A stretch of DNA of 63,488 nt from Astrothelium macrocarpum (Eukaryota > Ascomycota > Dothideomycetes > Trypetheliales > Trypetheliaceae): contig JAGEMR010000159.1 in the NCBI GenBank assembly GCA_021030915.1, positions 1-63,488 on the forward strand. Reading direction: 5' to 3'. Shown one piece after another: positions 46,539 to 57,789 of the stretch (its first letter is position 1; each line of letters begins with the position of its first letter). A program made the translations under genes and the position numbers. The notes below the pieces were generated by a model. That model saw only the letters and a list, made by a program, of their open reading frames with translations. It was not told where the DNA came from and searched no databases.

Positions 46539-47049
46539 TATAAGCCGTGTACATTGGCTATGAAGCTCTCCTGATGCTTATTAGTAGCCACGGCTTGCAC
46601 AATCGGATGCCGAAGCTGCGAGATTCCAGGCAGCAAGCTGACAGTCTGCCGTTCAAGGTATAAGTATACTCCGCACGGACGGTCGCTTGCCTGTATGGGT
46701 GGTTTGGGGGCACAATTGATACTAAACGAGACGTGCACAAGGTTTGTTTACCAATAAGCTCTCAGGGGTCTTTCCATGACGTAGGAGGCTTAGGCTTCAT
46801 CATTATTTGGGCACCTACCATGCCAGCCATTGTGATGTGCCAAGTTATTTTGCATGCTTAGCGTTCCATGAGGCTGGTCGGCAAGAGTGCGACAAATCCT
46901 GTAGAATATAGCCCCCATCCCCAGCAATGGAGGAAGCTTACAGGCTCTGCGCCATTCTCCTTCTATTCATGATACTCTTGTATGGTCATCTAAATCTGCT
47001 GCTTGATTTTCGAAGCAACATACTATGATCAATCCTCTGACGCGCCATC
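46539..47049. promoter_or_regulatory. Divergent promoter region of the NACHT and AAA ATPase genes
   Basis: This 511-base non-coding stretch separates two divergently transcribed genes, so it must hold both promoters. No specific site is recognised. Confidence 0.4.
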
Positions 47050-49177
47050 ATGGAAACAACCAATCTAATTCGCCGTCGAACAACAGAAATGGAGGAAAAG
47101 AGCAAGGATAAATCGGAACATTCACACACGAATAGTGGCTCTTTGTTGCGAGTTGATCAGATTTATAGCCGGTGCGTTTCTATTAGGAAAAGACTTCGGT
47201 TCTTTCTGTTAATACACTCATCATTAGAAAAGATCGACAGATACGCTTCATCAAAACCACAAGTTCAAAACTATCAAGCGCCAAAAACGAGCGCTTTAAC
47301 AAGACGACGCTTCTGGTACGCCGTATCATCAGTAGCAAGGGCATGGTAGCGGCGACTGAGGTTGATATTAAAGCACCACTCTTGGTCGATCTTCTCCGGC
47401 ATATGTTCGATAAGATGGACGGCTTGAAGTTGAACAAAAGCCCACCGGTTGCAGACCCACAGCTCCTGTACCATGCTTATCCAGAACTGGACAGAATCCT
47501 CCAGGAAGAGAAGGCAAAGCAGGATCCCTCACAACAGCTAATTAACAATATCTCGACGGTCTTGACCTTTGTGCAAGAAGATTTTGGTAAAGATATAGAA
47601 AGTTTGGCAACATTATCTGAGCATGGGGAAACCACATTCGATCTCCTTTGGTCCCTATTTCCCCCGAAGGTCAAAGTCTTCACACGCGATAACAAGTTGC
47701 AAGAACCCCAAGTCATGGAATTCCAATTTGCAGCGTACAAACGGCTGGAAGATGGATCACAGATTTATGAACTTGAGATGAAGGTAATCAATCACGATGG
47801 CATCGACTTTGGTTACGGATCAACGACGTTGAAGATCAAGGAGTTTCCTGGCTCGAGGCAGATTACCTCCCTTGCGGTCTTTCCTTTGGAACATCATCCG
47901 AATATGCAGACAATTAGGAAACAGTTGATTGAGCGTGGAAGAAAGTACGTGAGCCTACTAAAATCGACATGCCAAGACTATACTGGAGCTGCCGTAGATG
48001 AGGAAATAGTAGGATGGGAGAGGTCTGAATGTCTATTTCCAGTTTGTGACATCTCTTTTACAGGAGTTTTAACTTAACTTAACTTGGATAGGCTTCTGGA
48101 CGAATGATGTGCGATCCTGTAGCCTTCCGCGCATACAATCCCTCCAAGGCGCTCTTGCTGCGCCCCGGAATTTCATCCACCATCGACGTCGATCGCCTGA
48201 CGGACGATGAGCTTCTCATGACTCATCATCGCATTCAAGGTTTCAGTCTCACCAGAAAGCGTTGGGGTTGTTTCGCGGTATCCAAGCTGGCTGATATTAA
48301 TTGGGACGAGGCTGAGGATGCGTACGAAGGACTGATCATGGATCCAGGACGACGTGACTATATTCGTTGCCTCGTAAAGTCTCATCGCAAGGAGTATCAA
48401 GGATTCGATGACCTGGTTTCTGGAAAAGGTAGAGGACTTGTTGGACTACTCAGCGGTAGTCCTGGCGTTGGGAAGACGTTGACCGCGGAGCTTGTCGCCG
48501 GATTAACTCACCGCCCCTTGTACTCGATCTCTGCGGGCGAGTTGGGGACAACGGTAGAGAAAGTTGACAACCAATTGGGAATGGTCCTTGATATCTCACA
48601 CAAGTGGAGCTGCGTCCTGTTAATTGACGAAGCGGACGTCTTTCTTCACGCAAGAACAGACCTGGACTTGGAAAGAAATGCGCTGATAAGCATTTTTCTC
48701 CGGCGATTAGAGTATGCATTTCTGTCTCGTTTCTGCAACCAAGTTAAGACAAGTTCATGATCTTACGGAGGCACAGATACTTTCAAGGCGTTCTTATCAT
48801 GACCACGAACAGAAAGCAAGCGATTGATCCTGCATTCAACAGCCGGATCCACTTCAAAATCCACTATCCCGCCCTGAAGTTTGATGATCGTTTGATCATT
48901 TGGAAGAACTTCTTGAGTCGCGTACCGCCTGGCATCTCCAAACCAGAATTCAGCGATGCAGATTTCTGCGATCTCGCGAAGAGCGAACTCAATGGCAGAG
49001 AAGTATCCAGCACACTTATGATCAAAGTGTGGTACGGAGCTGACTGCTTTCTAGATTAAGAACGCAGTCTCATGCGCCTGGTCTGTATCGCAAGAGCGCA
49101 ATCGGGCCTTGACTAAGTCATCAGTCCTCGAGATTCTCAATCTTCTAGTTGAACGAGAAGAGGACGAGGTAGAATGA
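47050..49177 (+). CDS. AAA ATPase with DUF7025-like N-terminal region
   Basis: Five exons (47050-47171, 47228-48041, 48092-48711, 48777-49002, 49055-49177) give 634 residues. The N-terminal half (LWSLFPPKVKVFTRDNK, SLAVFPLEHHPN, RGRKYVSLLKSTCQDYTGAA) resembles the DUF7025 region of fungal AAA proteins. The AAA module has Walker A GSPGVGKTLTAE, Walker B VLLIDEADVFL and a second-region TTNRKQAIDPAFNSRIH with the arginine finger, then NGREIKNAVSCAW near the end. All four introns restore the frame and these conserved motifs. Members are probably remodelling ATPases of unknown substrate; they are numerous in filamentous ascomycetes and often lie near NLR-type genes. Confidence 0.9.
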
Positions 49178-49889
49178 GCTTTGAATTCGAATCGTTCTTG
49201 AGAGTGCGGACGAGACGAGTGTTAACTCTCAAATTTGAGACACTTCGTTATCGTTATTGAGCCGTGGACCGATCCATGACTTGAGCGTCCTAGATTGCGA
49301 TTTTAACCTCTATGGCTTATGCAAGATCTCTGGATGGTCTTTCTGCAAAGCCTGCAATGGCTGCATTTTCTAGGTGGGACGAAAAAGAATTGGTAAAAGG
49401 ACTACGGGTTCGATGCGGCACAGCGCTAATTATTCTGCCACCGCTAGAACCCCAAAAGCCGCGCCATCACGTCATTGTGGCTGAACCATGTTGATGCGCT
49501 TCGATAACCACAGGCAAGGACAACAGTTGTTTCTATAGGCACAGCTTTCGAAGACCGCAGCGGTTTGATAAGTCAAGAGATGAGACTCTTTGAAGAATCT
49601 GACTTGTGACTAAGATATTCTCTCAACTGTCCGAATGCTTCTCGGCAACTGGCTTTACTGTGTAAGTAAGGGTCTCGACACTTTGAAAAAGCGAACTCTC
49701 TCAGTCTAGGTTTCTGTGCATCGACAACCATGACCTTTGCCATTCGTAATCCATAGTTATGCGATAGTTGTTTGATACTAACTTAATACCCGCCCTTCAC
49801 TACCACCATGGTAGTGCACAGTCTTGCAAATGGAGGAAATCCTCAGTCAGGATTCCACATCTTCCACCGAATCGAGGACGAGTACAACG
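49178..49889. other. Intergenic between convergent genes
   Basis: No gene or repeat recognised. Confidence 0.5.
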
Positions 49890-52800
49890 CTAGTTTGGTC
49901 TAATACATTTGCTCCTTCTCTTCGCCACTTTCAGCGCCGACTTTAAAATCTTCAGATCGTCCATTGCAATATGAGGGAAGTCTTTCCGTAGTGTTTTCTC
50001 GTCCGGTATAGCAAATTTCCCTGCTTGGTCAAGAATAGTCGGGTTAGCTCCTGCATTGAGTAGCTTGATTGCTAAGGTAATCTTTTGGCAAATTTCCACG
50101 TCCTGCTGCATCAAAATGTGTAACGGCGTTCGGCATTTCGAGTCCAACAGGTTAAGATTCGTGCCAACTTTAATCAACAGGTCAGACAATGCAGAAGCCT
50201 CAGTGATGCTCCGCCGCGTCAACACATTATGCAAGGCGGTGCAGCCGTCGTTATCTTGAACGTCGACAAATGCTCCACCTTCAATCAGCAGTTCCATGGC
50301 CTCCGGGAGCTTGTGATACCTGTTTCTACTCGAGAGAAGATGCAAAGCAGTGCGGCCATCATTGTCCTGCACATCTACAATTCTGTCTTTGGCAGCGAGA
50401 CGGCGTATAAGGTTCAAATTCAGTGACTCGCTTGGCCGGCAGGTAGATGCTTGGCAATGTCCATCACATGGCAGCATAGCACAATGCAAAGGCGTTTGGC
50501 CGCATTCATCTTGCATAAGCAGGTCCGACTTTTGCGTAAGCAACTGCTCGCTTATGCAATCACAAAGGAAAGTTGCAGCCCAATGCAATGGACTTCTCCT
50601 TGGTCCTCGGTGAACGATACTAAATCTTGCCGTTAATGCCTTAACAACTTTAGGATAACGGTTAACAACAGCCTCCATTAATATATAACAGTGATCGTCT
50701 TCTAAAAGCTTTATCTCGGACCTGGTTTCGAGAAGACGGAACACGAGATCTTGTTGGCCATTCTTCCAGGCATTATATAGCGCGCAATGTCCCGTATTGT
50801 CGAGAATGTTGATATCAGCCCCTGCCTTCAACAATAGCTGCGCCCGCGACTCTAGACCAAGCACGAGTACGTCATGGAGCGGGGTACGTCCTTCATCGTT
50901 TTGAAGATCAAGCGGTGGCTTATATTCGAGCAGTGTCCTGATGATGTCGTCCGCGACGTTTTGCTGATTGCCACTTCCGACTATGGCGCTATTGCTAGAC
51001 GGCTCGCCCAATGATACGCTTCGACACTGCTTCATCTTGGCCGCGATATGCAGATATGAGTCACCTTTCTGGCCGATATGGGACAGGCTGACGCCGGCCT
51101 CACATAAAAGTCTTACTGTTTCTGGTAGGCCAGAAGCGCCTGCCAGTCTCATTCCACTAATGACATCCCACAGGACTGCTTCCAGCGGCTTTACGTCCAC
51201 GAATTCATCACTCGCTAACGCTCGTGCTCTCAGAAGAACAAAAAGCCCTCGCCGTATACTGAGACCTTCTGCGTCTTCTTGTCCGGGTTGAGCAGCACGT
51301 TCAGCTTTCCCGTATGTCGATGCAGCATTTTTCTCCATTAAAGATCTCATATCCATTGCCAAATCCTCGGTCCCGGGCTCAGCCGTCCACAAAGACTTTG
51401 GCAAAAATCCCATCAGGCAAGACCAATAGCCCGATTGGCTAACTTCCTTAGCTGATTCGGAGTGCAAAATTTGCATATTTTGCCCCTCTAATGTTGAATT
51501 CACGAATAACCACCCCGTTTTTTTGAGATCTTCGAATCCAACGCACTCAGATCGCTGATAATACGGTTGTATCAGCGCAAATGCATCTTGCAAAGATTGG
51601 CCCCACGGCAGTAACAATCTGACGGCTTCAGGGATCTCATTGCGTACAGTTTGAAACTTGCCATACTCATTACAAGCCTCATAGATCCGAGCGAGTAGAT
51701 ATTGGGACTCATACAGGGAGAAGCCGCGTTTACCGTGGACACTACGTTTACCCTGAACGGCTCTTTGACAAGCTATTGAGGCCACGTGGTATGATCCCTT
51801 GCTGGCGTGAATGGCAGCGGCGATATGAAGGGCATGGCATGCTTTGGCTCCGAGACTTGCGGACGCGCTATTCGTTGCTGCAAATTTTGTGAGAGCGAAC
51901 TCCACGGTTCCGCTTACTTCCCCGTAAGCTACCGACAAGCAAGAAAGAAATTCAAGACGGGGGATCTCCCGATTCAACATAGCTCGATTGTCGTCGTCGG
52001 AGAGTCTCAGTCTAGACTCTGCAAATGTGAGCGCGATCGCCCGGCGATGACCTTTAGAAAATTTTAGGTAAGCGGTCCGAAATCTGCCTTCCCTATAACT
52101 TGCCAGTCCACTGGTAAGCTTCTCAAAGACAGACACGATAGCGAGATTTTCTTTCAGCCTTGGGCATGCTAATGCAGCCTGTGATAGCTCCGCCGCTAGC
52201 TCCAGTCCCATCTGAAAGTGTGCGGCTGCGTCAGCGACATGGTCACATTGAAATTCTTTCCAACCTTTCTCCAGCGTTGCTTCAACTCCTTTGAGGGTCT
52301 CTCGATTTATGTCAAAGCCATTGTAGGATGCGTTGGTTTCCAAACTCACGTCACTTGCGTTACCAGACGTTCTTGGATGCTCCTCGTACGGCGGGGGTCC
52401 TGCAATTTTATCCTGACTGTGTGCATGTTCAGTCGAATTCATGATATTGTGGTCGGACTCAAAGACCGCATCAGAGCTGAACGCAATGGACCTCCCACGT
52501 ATACATTCCGAATACATTGAAACTGCCAATCTCAGAACCTGACTAGCACATTTTTCAAGCTTCTGTAGACGCTCTCTTTCCTGTTGGGTATTAATCCATC
52601 TACCCTCATCGACGGCTGATGATGTTTCAACATGACCTCGCCTAATACGAGAAGCTTTAAATTGCTCAATAGCTACTCCGAGAGACTCAATTTTCGAGTT
52701 GAGGATAACAAGTTGACTTTTCTGTTCGTCCTGAGATCTCATTTGTGTGACATGTAGCTCTACATTGATCATTGTCGATAGTAAATGAAGTGAGCTGATT

Positions 52801-53213
52801 TGTAGGCTTAAATTGTCTTGCAGCTTGTCAATTTCGCTCTTCTTCCAGCTAAGCTTGATTCGTCTAATGACTTTCTGAAAGCCATTCTTGTTCTCTCGTT
52901 GTAAATACTGAGTAACGTTGCACAATGTTTCAACGGTGGCTTTGCAGTCCAGTAGCGCATCTTCCACTGTAGACCAGATCTCATCATGTTGGCTTTCCTT
53001 GGACAGATTCCAGTCAGCTAGAGTCTTCTCGAAATTGTTGCAAAATTCCATAAAGCGTGCCGCATCATTGAATAGTCCCGACACCTTCCCGTGAACACAA
53101 TTGGTGTCTTTTGCGAGGAAACAGAGGCCGTGGGCAATCTTAAAGAGGTCGGTAGTAATGTCATTAAATGTGCTCATGACCGAGCACGACGCCACATTTG
53201 CAGAAATAAACAC
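49890..53213 (-). CDS. Ankyrin-repeat protein with fungal helical N-terminus
   Basis: Single exon of 1107 residues; an alternative Met (MSTFNDITTDLF) lies 12 codons in. Residues 1-250 are helical and coiled-coil-like, comparable with N-terminal domains of fungal STAND/ankyrin proteins. Residues about 300-560 look like TPR-type helical repeats (GLASYREGRFRTAYLKFSKG, ALHIAAAIHASKGSYHVAS). From about 720 to 1070 there are ankyrin repeats with TPLH/TALH starts: EGRTPLHDVL...LLLKAGADINI, RSPLHWAA, CGQTPLHCAM, DGRTALHLL, DGCTALHNVL and CRTPLHILM. No NTPase motif is present, so it is not a complete NLR. Role unknown; it may be a binding or adaptor protein in the neighbouring receptor group. Confidence 0.85.
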   Translation of the reverse strand: MFISANVASCSVMSTFNDITTDLFKIAHGLCFLAKDTNCVHGKVSGLFNDAARFMEFCNNFEKTLADWNLSKESQHDEIWSTVEDALLDCKATVETLCNVTQYLQRENKNGFQKVIRRIKLSWKKSEIDKLQDNLSLQISSLHLLSTMINVELHVTQMRSQDEQKSQLVILNSKIESLGVAIEQFKASRIRRGHVETSSAVDEGRWINTQQERERLQKLEKCASQVLRLAVSMYSECIRGRSIAFSSDAVFESDHNIMNSTEHAHSQDKIAGPPPYEEHPRTSGNASDVSLETNASYNGFDINRETLKGVEATLEKGWKEFQCDHVADAAAHFQMGLELAAELSQAALACPRLKENLAIVSVFEKLTSGLASYREGRFRTAYLKFSKGHRRAIALTFAESRLRLSDDDNRAMLNREIPRLEFLSCLSVAYGEVSGTVEFALTKFAATNSASASLGAKACHALHIAAAIHASKGSYHVASIACQRAVQGKRSVHGKRGFSLYESQYLLARIYEACNEYGKFQTVRNEIPEAVRLLLPWGQSLQDAFALIQPYYQRSECVGFEDLKKTGWLFVNSTLEGQNMQILHSESAKEVSQSGYWSCLMGFLPKSLWTAEPGTEDLAMDMRSLMEKNAASTYGKAERAAQPGQEDAEGLSIRRGLFVLLRARALASDEFVDVKPLEAVLWDVISGMRLAGASGLPETVRLLCEAGVSLSHIGQKGDSYLHIAAKMKQCRSVSLGEPSSNSAIVGSGNQQNVADDIIRTLLEYKPPLDLQNDEGRTPLHDVLVLGLESRAQLLLKAGADINILDNTGHCALYNAWKNGQQDLVFRLLETRSEIKLLEDDHCYILMEAVVNRYPKVVKALTARFSIVHRGPRRSPLHWAATFLCDCISEQLLTQKSDLLMQDECGQTPLHCAMLPCDGHCQASTCRPSESLNLNLIRRLAAKDRIVDVQDNDGRTALHLLSSRNRYHKLPEAMELLIEGGAFVDVQDNDGCTALHNVLTRRSITEASALSDLLIKVGTNLNLLDSKCRTPLHILMQQDVEICQKITLAIKLLNAGANPTILDQAGKFAIPDEKTLRKDFPHIAMDDLKILKSALKVAKRRSKCIRPN

Positions 53214-54248
53214 TAATGCATCCGCTCATTGTTGGTCAAGTGGGTCGAGTCTTAAGATGAGAAATTCATAGGTCAGGAAGGAAGCAGCATACAAGCAAGA
53301 TATACAACGAAAGAACATAGCCATCCCCAAGTTGCGAGGCAGAATTGGTAATACAGCCACATTATGTAGAAAGATTTCGCCAGTCGGTGAAAGAAGAAAT
53401 GCCATTTTGAGAGTAGTTCATACTCGGCCCCGCCAGCATTGACTCGTTTGGAATTCTTAGCGTATTGGCCTACCGCAACGCCCTAACTGTTCAGGATACC
53501 AAGCCATTATTAGCAGACAGACACCTAAAGTAAGATTGTTAACTCTTTGCTGATAACTTTGCTTCATCGCACACGGAAAGAAATCCCAAGATATGGTGCC
53601 AATGCAATGATCAGGCCAAGCGCTTTCTTTTTTCGAATTGTATCAGTGAAGAGCCACGCTAATCTTCCTATATAGAAATCGACTTCGCACTGAATTGGGC
53701 TTCTTGTATTACAGCCGAGGTGAGCCGGGTCTTGTAAGCTGTGTATCAAGCGAGCTAATGGCAGTCCTACTGCTGGACTAACAATAGCTTAGCGGCAGTT
53801 TGCTAACGCGACTTAGTGTAGCCCAGTTACGATCTTGGGTGATCACCCGCTTCCGTTTACCACTCTGATGCACACCAGCATCTGTTATACATTAAAGGAA
53901 GACATATCAATCTCGATGCAATCTCGCATACCTATTTGGAATACATTCATGATCGAATAGCTAGGTAACCATGAATGCGTATAATATTGAACTTCATTTT
54001 GACGCTCGAAGTCGAAAAAACAAATTTAAGTCTTCGAAAGAAAAGCTTTCGAGTTGCTCATAGAGCTTTCAGCAGTTTCCAGGCGCACTTAGCAGTATCA
54101 GATGTAACGATTTGTACTATGATTCATTTAATACACGTTTTTGTTGAAACCGAGACTTGGGTGAAAGTAGCTTAGATTCTGTGTTCAATAAGTCTTGGAT
54201 TTGCGCTGTAGAGTATTAGATCGAGATTTTGCTTGAGCATGCTTGTAT
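53214..54248. other. Intergenic
   Basis: No gene recognised in about 1 kb. It marks the border between the receptor-like genes and the quinate gene group. Confidence 0.5.
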
Positions 54249-55581
54249 CTATGTTATGCCGGGCCTTGTATAGTCGAGTCCTTCTACACGCCTCCATACT
54301 TCACGGACAACCCTTTCCTGGCTCTCCCTACCAGACTCTATTGTAGAAGGGCCAGCCGGTCTAGAGGCGTATCAGTAGGCTTTCCGGGGCCAGATATCCA
54401 ATGGCAAGGCAATCATCACATACCTTATTGCTAGGTACAGACGACTACCTAGCTTGGCTTCCTCAATCATGGCCGTCCGTGGGTCCTCGGGAGGATTCGC
54501 GGTTGTTACAAATCCACCGGCTTCTTGTAAAATAGCGATACCAGCCGCAACATCCCTGTTTCCAGTTTCTCAGATCGATGTTGGCCCACTGCGAACTCTA
54601 GTGCTAACTTACCATTCCCAGCAGCCTCCTTCCCACCAAATGTCAAAGGCACCCATTGCTGTATAAGCCAGATCTATTGTGGCACTGGGCCCACAAAAAT
54701 ATATCAGCACTGAGGGGTTCAGAATGAGGCTTGTCATCTAGCGGTAGACGACCCACCTTCCCATGCTTCGCATCCCATGAACCATACCACCCCGCCCTCC
54801 TCTACCACCAATCTCAGTGGCCATATTGACAAAGCTGTTGACTTTACGCTGTAGGTTCCCGTCCGGACGATCTCTTCTATCCTTTCCCCATTCAAATGCA
54901 AAAATACACTGTTCAGGCGCCTTTTCGGGCATGGGCGGGATTGGATTACGGACTAAGGGTAATCGTTGCGTCTCATTCAGCCAGGCACCCCGCCCTCGAC
55001 ATGCAGAAAAGAGTTGTTGTAAGAATGGTGCGTGGACGACCCCGATTATAGGTTTTCCATCTACCACAAGTCCAATGGAAACGCAGAACATGGGAAATAG
55101 ATGGGTGTAGTTGACTGTGCCATCCAAGGGATCGATGCACCAAGTGGGTGAACCTGGATCAATGAGGTAATCACGGGATGCACCTTTCGAGTATGATTCT
55201 TCTCCAACAAATCTGCATCCTCTGTCACCCAATGTTCCCAACTAAATGACGGACAAATCGGAAAAGGTCTTCCCAGCCTACTTATGATGAGGATATTTCC
55301 GAGCAATGGAAGTCTTGATGAACTCCTCGACATCTAGTGTATGGCGAACAGGTCAGTGCCAAGTTCTTCATGTTCGCGAATTGAGGCATTGCCAACTCGC
55401 CTTCATCGGTCTGTGTCACAATGTCGACAGAGCTGTCTTTTTCTTTGAAATCTTGGCTTCCTAGGCCCGCATTGCCGAACCGGGATGTTGCGCCATCCAG
55501 GAGTAAACGGCCAGCATCTTTGCCCAGCTGCACTGCGAACTCGTAAATTTCGCCCAGTTCTCTGTCGTCAATCCCCATCAC
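54249..55581 (-). CDS. qutG: Inositol-monophosphatase-family protein QutG
   Basis: Six exons (55401-55581, 55282-55333, 54757-55212, 54613-54684, 54424-54555, 54249-54360) give 334 residues, the usual length. Family motifs are complete: DIVTQTDEDVEEFI, FVGEES, WCIDPLDGTVNYTHLFP (metal-binding Asp residues), IDLAYTAMGAFDIWWEGGCWEWDVAAGIAIL. The C-terminus (ERVVREVWRRVEGLDYTRPG) is typical of QutG. In Aspergillus and Neurospora, qutG/qa-x belongs to the quinate gene cluster; its exact role is not settled. Intron 1 (55334-55400) uses a GC donor (GCGAGT). It is transcribed away from qutE across a 553-bp region. Confidence 0.93.
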
Positions 55582-56134
55582 GTTTCACTGTCTTTCAATG
55601 TATGCAAAAGGATACTCATCAGCAGACAGGCACGTGTACTATCAGTTTTGCCAAATGGAAATTGCAAAGATGTAGATACTGGGTGCAGCGAGAAAGCATA
55701 TCAAACCTGGTTGGGGGCCTTCGCTCGATCAATCGCTCTGCTCATGGATATGCGAGAACCGTGAGAAGCCGATGACAACCGGCACGAACTTTGAGTTTAT
55801 CAGCCTATGTCTACGCCGGTATCTTTTTTGCCCATCGACGATAGGCGCAGGACGAGCGATCTTACGTCCCATCGGGCTCGTCAGGGTCACTCGGACGAGA
55901 AACTCAGGGTTCAGGTTTCACGGGAGAGTCTTTACCCTGGTGCGAACGGGCCGACTCCCCACCGGGATTAGGCCATCCTGCCATCAACTCGCAGGGTTTG
56001 GGATACACGGGTGATTTCTTCTCTCACTGCAAAATGTGCAATACTAATATTTCGCATCTTCCCAACATCTTTGCGTCTTATCCAGAAGCAATCGTCCTGT
56101 GATAGTCAAACCTCGAAGCACTTAAAAGAATACG
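55582..56134. promoter_or_regulatory. Shared divergent promoter region of qutG and qutE
   Basis: Intergenic segment between the two start codons. In other fungi such regions carry sites for the activator QUTA/QA-1F; only a half-site TTATCC at 56078-56083 is visible here, so this is weak. Confidence 0.4.
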
Positions 56135-56617
56135 ATGGTACGCCAAGTCCTCCTAATCAACGGACCCAACCTTAACCTCCTCGGGACGAGAGAGCCGCGT
56201 ATCTATGGATCGACGACGCTTGCAGACGTTGAGACCAGTGCACAAGATCAAGCTCGCGAGCTCGGCATTCAGCTCGAAACATTCCAATCCAACCACGAGG
56301 GCGCCATCGTCGATCGCATTCAGGATGCTGCAAGAATCAAGCAGGGTGGCGACGGTCAAAAGACATCGGCGATTGTGATTAATCCAGGTGGATATACACA
56401 TACGAGCGTTGCTATTCGTGATGCGTTGCTTGGAGTCGACATACCATTCGTGGAAGTCCACGTATCGAATATACACGCACGAGAAGCCTGGCGCCACCAC
56501 AGTTATCTCAGCGACAAGGCGGTTGCGGTGATCTGTGGACTGGGAGTATATGGGTACTCCGCAGCTATTGAATTCGTAGCAAAACATCTCAGACTTAAGG
56601 AAGCTGGGAAACTATAG
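56135..56617 (+). CDS. qutE: Catabolic type II 3-dehydroquinase
   Basis: Single exon, 160 residues, the full length of type II dehydroquinases. It converts 3-dehydroquinate to 3-dehydroshikimate in quinate catabolism. Signature motifs are present: INGPNLNLLGTREPRIYG with the catalytic Tyr, INPGGYTHTSVAIRDAL, and EVHVSNIHAREAWRHHSYLS with the catalytic His. The biosynthetic enzyme of fungi is type I within AROM, so this one is catabolic. The start is the only ATG before the motif and follows directly on the qutG-qutE promoter region. Confidence 0.96.
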   Translation: MVRQVLLINGPNLNLLGTREPRIYGSTTLADVETSAQDQARELGIQLETFQSNHEGAIVDRIQDAARIKQGGDGQKTSAIVINPGGYTHTSVAIRDALLGVDIPFVEVHVSNIHAREAWRHHSYLSDKAVAVICGLGVYGYSAAIEFVAKHLRLKEAGKL

Positions 56618-56700
56618 TCTGGCTATTTTGGCATCCATTCATTTGACTTCAGTCTTCGTGGATGGAATATGGAATGAAATATCAATGACACGTCTCTTGA

Positions 56701-57789
56701 TTACAACAACGAAAGGACTCTAGAGGGCGAATCTGCTGGCTCGACCTCCAACTGCAAATCTCTCACGAGCTTGTGCCAAGATGTCGCTCCTCTTCTAGCC
56801 AGTTCTTCCGGGACATGAGCGCCGCTGTCGGACATGCGTCGGTTAAACAGCTCTAAGCTAACCCATCCGCTGAAGCCTAATCCGTGAAAAATAGCGACAG
56901 CAACGTCTCGTACAGGCAGATAGGCTCCGTACTCTTTTTCTCCGTAGAACAACCTGCAGTTCCTAGACCAACTCATTCTGGCTGGTTGTGCACCATCATA
57001 AAAGGGATGATTCTTAGTGAGGGGAACTTTCAATCGCTCGGCGTCGACCACTTGGACATAGAAGACCTTGCGGACGTCGACATTTGCCACAAGACGAGCC
57101 ATGGAACGCTGAACGGCTTCGATAGCGTTGGGCGTCTGTCTCGACGGCGTCGTTGGGTCGGCGAAGATACGGCCAGCAATATTAAACGTGTCGAGGCACA
57201 TGCCAAAGTTAGGACAGTTGACGCGCTGAACCAGATCCCAACAGTTTTCCCAGACATCAACTCTTGTCCCCCAACACAGGCTCTCATACGCAAATCGGAT
57301 AGGCGGCGAAGCCTGTAGGCCTATACAGGCCACCTCGCGTAGGTCCTTGGCCATCAGTACCAGATCGTCGCTGACCTGGCTGCTAGGGAGGAAGTTTGAT
57401 GGAATTTGGATGAGATCGGTACCCAAGGTATGTGCGAGTTCGATCCAAAGCGCCAGCTTCTGCAGCTGGCGTTCATGCTCCCTCCGGTCTAGAAGACCCT
57501 CGTAATGCATAAAAGGCTGCAGGCACACTATCTCGAGTCTTCTGTCATCGCACATTTGACGTACTCGGCGAGCCGCGACCAACTGAGCGATTGCAGATGG
57601 CTGCTGATTCGAGGGTTGGTTTGATAACGATCGCTGGTCTGCATTTGCCATATCGATGAGATCTTCGTAGAACAGTTCGATGCCTTGGTAGCCGTACTTT
57701 TGTGCCATATCCAGTTTATGGTCCAGGGCATGGCCTGCAAAGCAACGACCCAAGGACATAGAGCTGATGGCCAGCTTGCAAGGTGCCAT
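56701..57789 (-). CDS. qutC: 3-dehydroshikimate dehydratase
   Basis: Single exon of 362 residues. It forms protocatechuate from 3-dehydroshikimate, the exit step of the quinate pathway. It belongs to the xylose-isomerase-like TIM barrel family: KLAISSMSLGRCFAGHALDHKL, GYQGIELFYEDL, RLEIVCLQPFMHYEGLLDR, IRFAYESLCWGTRVDVWE and NFGMCLDTFNIAGR carry the metal-binding Glu, Asp and His positions. SGWVSLELFNRRM near the end supplies the last Glu. Its 3' end faces that of qutE with only 83 bases between the stops. Confidence 0.94.
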   Translation of the reverse strand: MAPCKLAISSMSLGRCFAGHALDHKLDMAQKYGYQGIELFYEDLIDMANADQRSLSNQPSNQQPSAIAQLVAARRVRQMCDDRRLEIVCLQPFMHYEGLLDRREHERQLQKLALWIELAHTLGTDLIQIPSNFLPSSQVSDDLVLMAKDLREVACIGLQASPPIRFAYESLCWGTRVDVWENCWDLVQRVNCPNFGMCLDTFNIAGRIFADPTTPSRQTPNAIEAVQRSMARLVANVDVRKVFYVQVVDAERLKVPLTKNHPFYDGAQPARMSWSRNCRLFYGEKEYGAYLPVRDVAVAIFHGLGFSGWVSLELFNRRMSDSGAHVPEELARRGATSWHKLVRDLQLEVEPADSPSRVLSLL

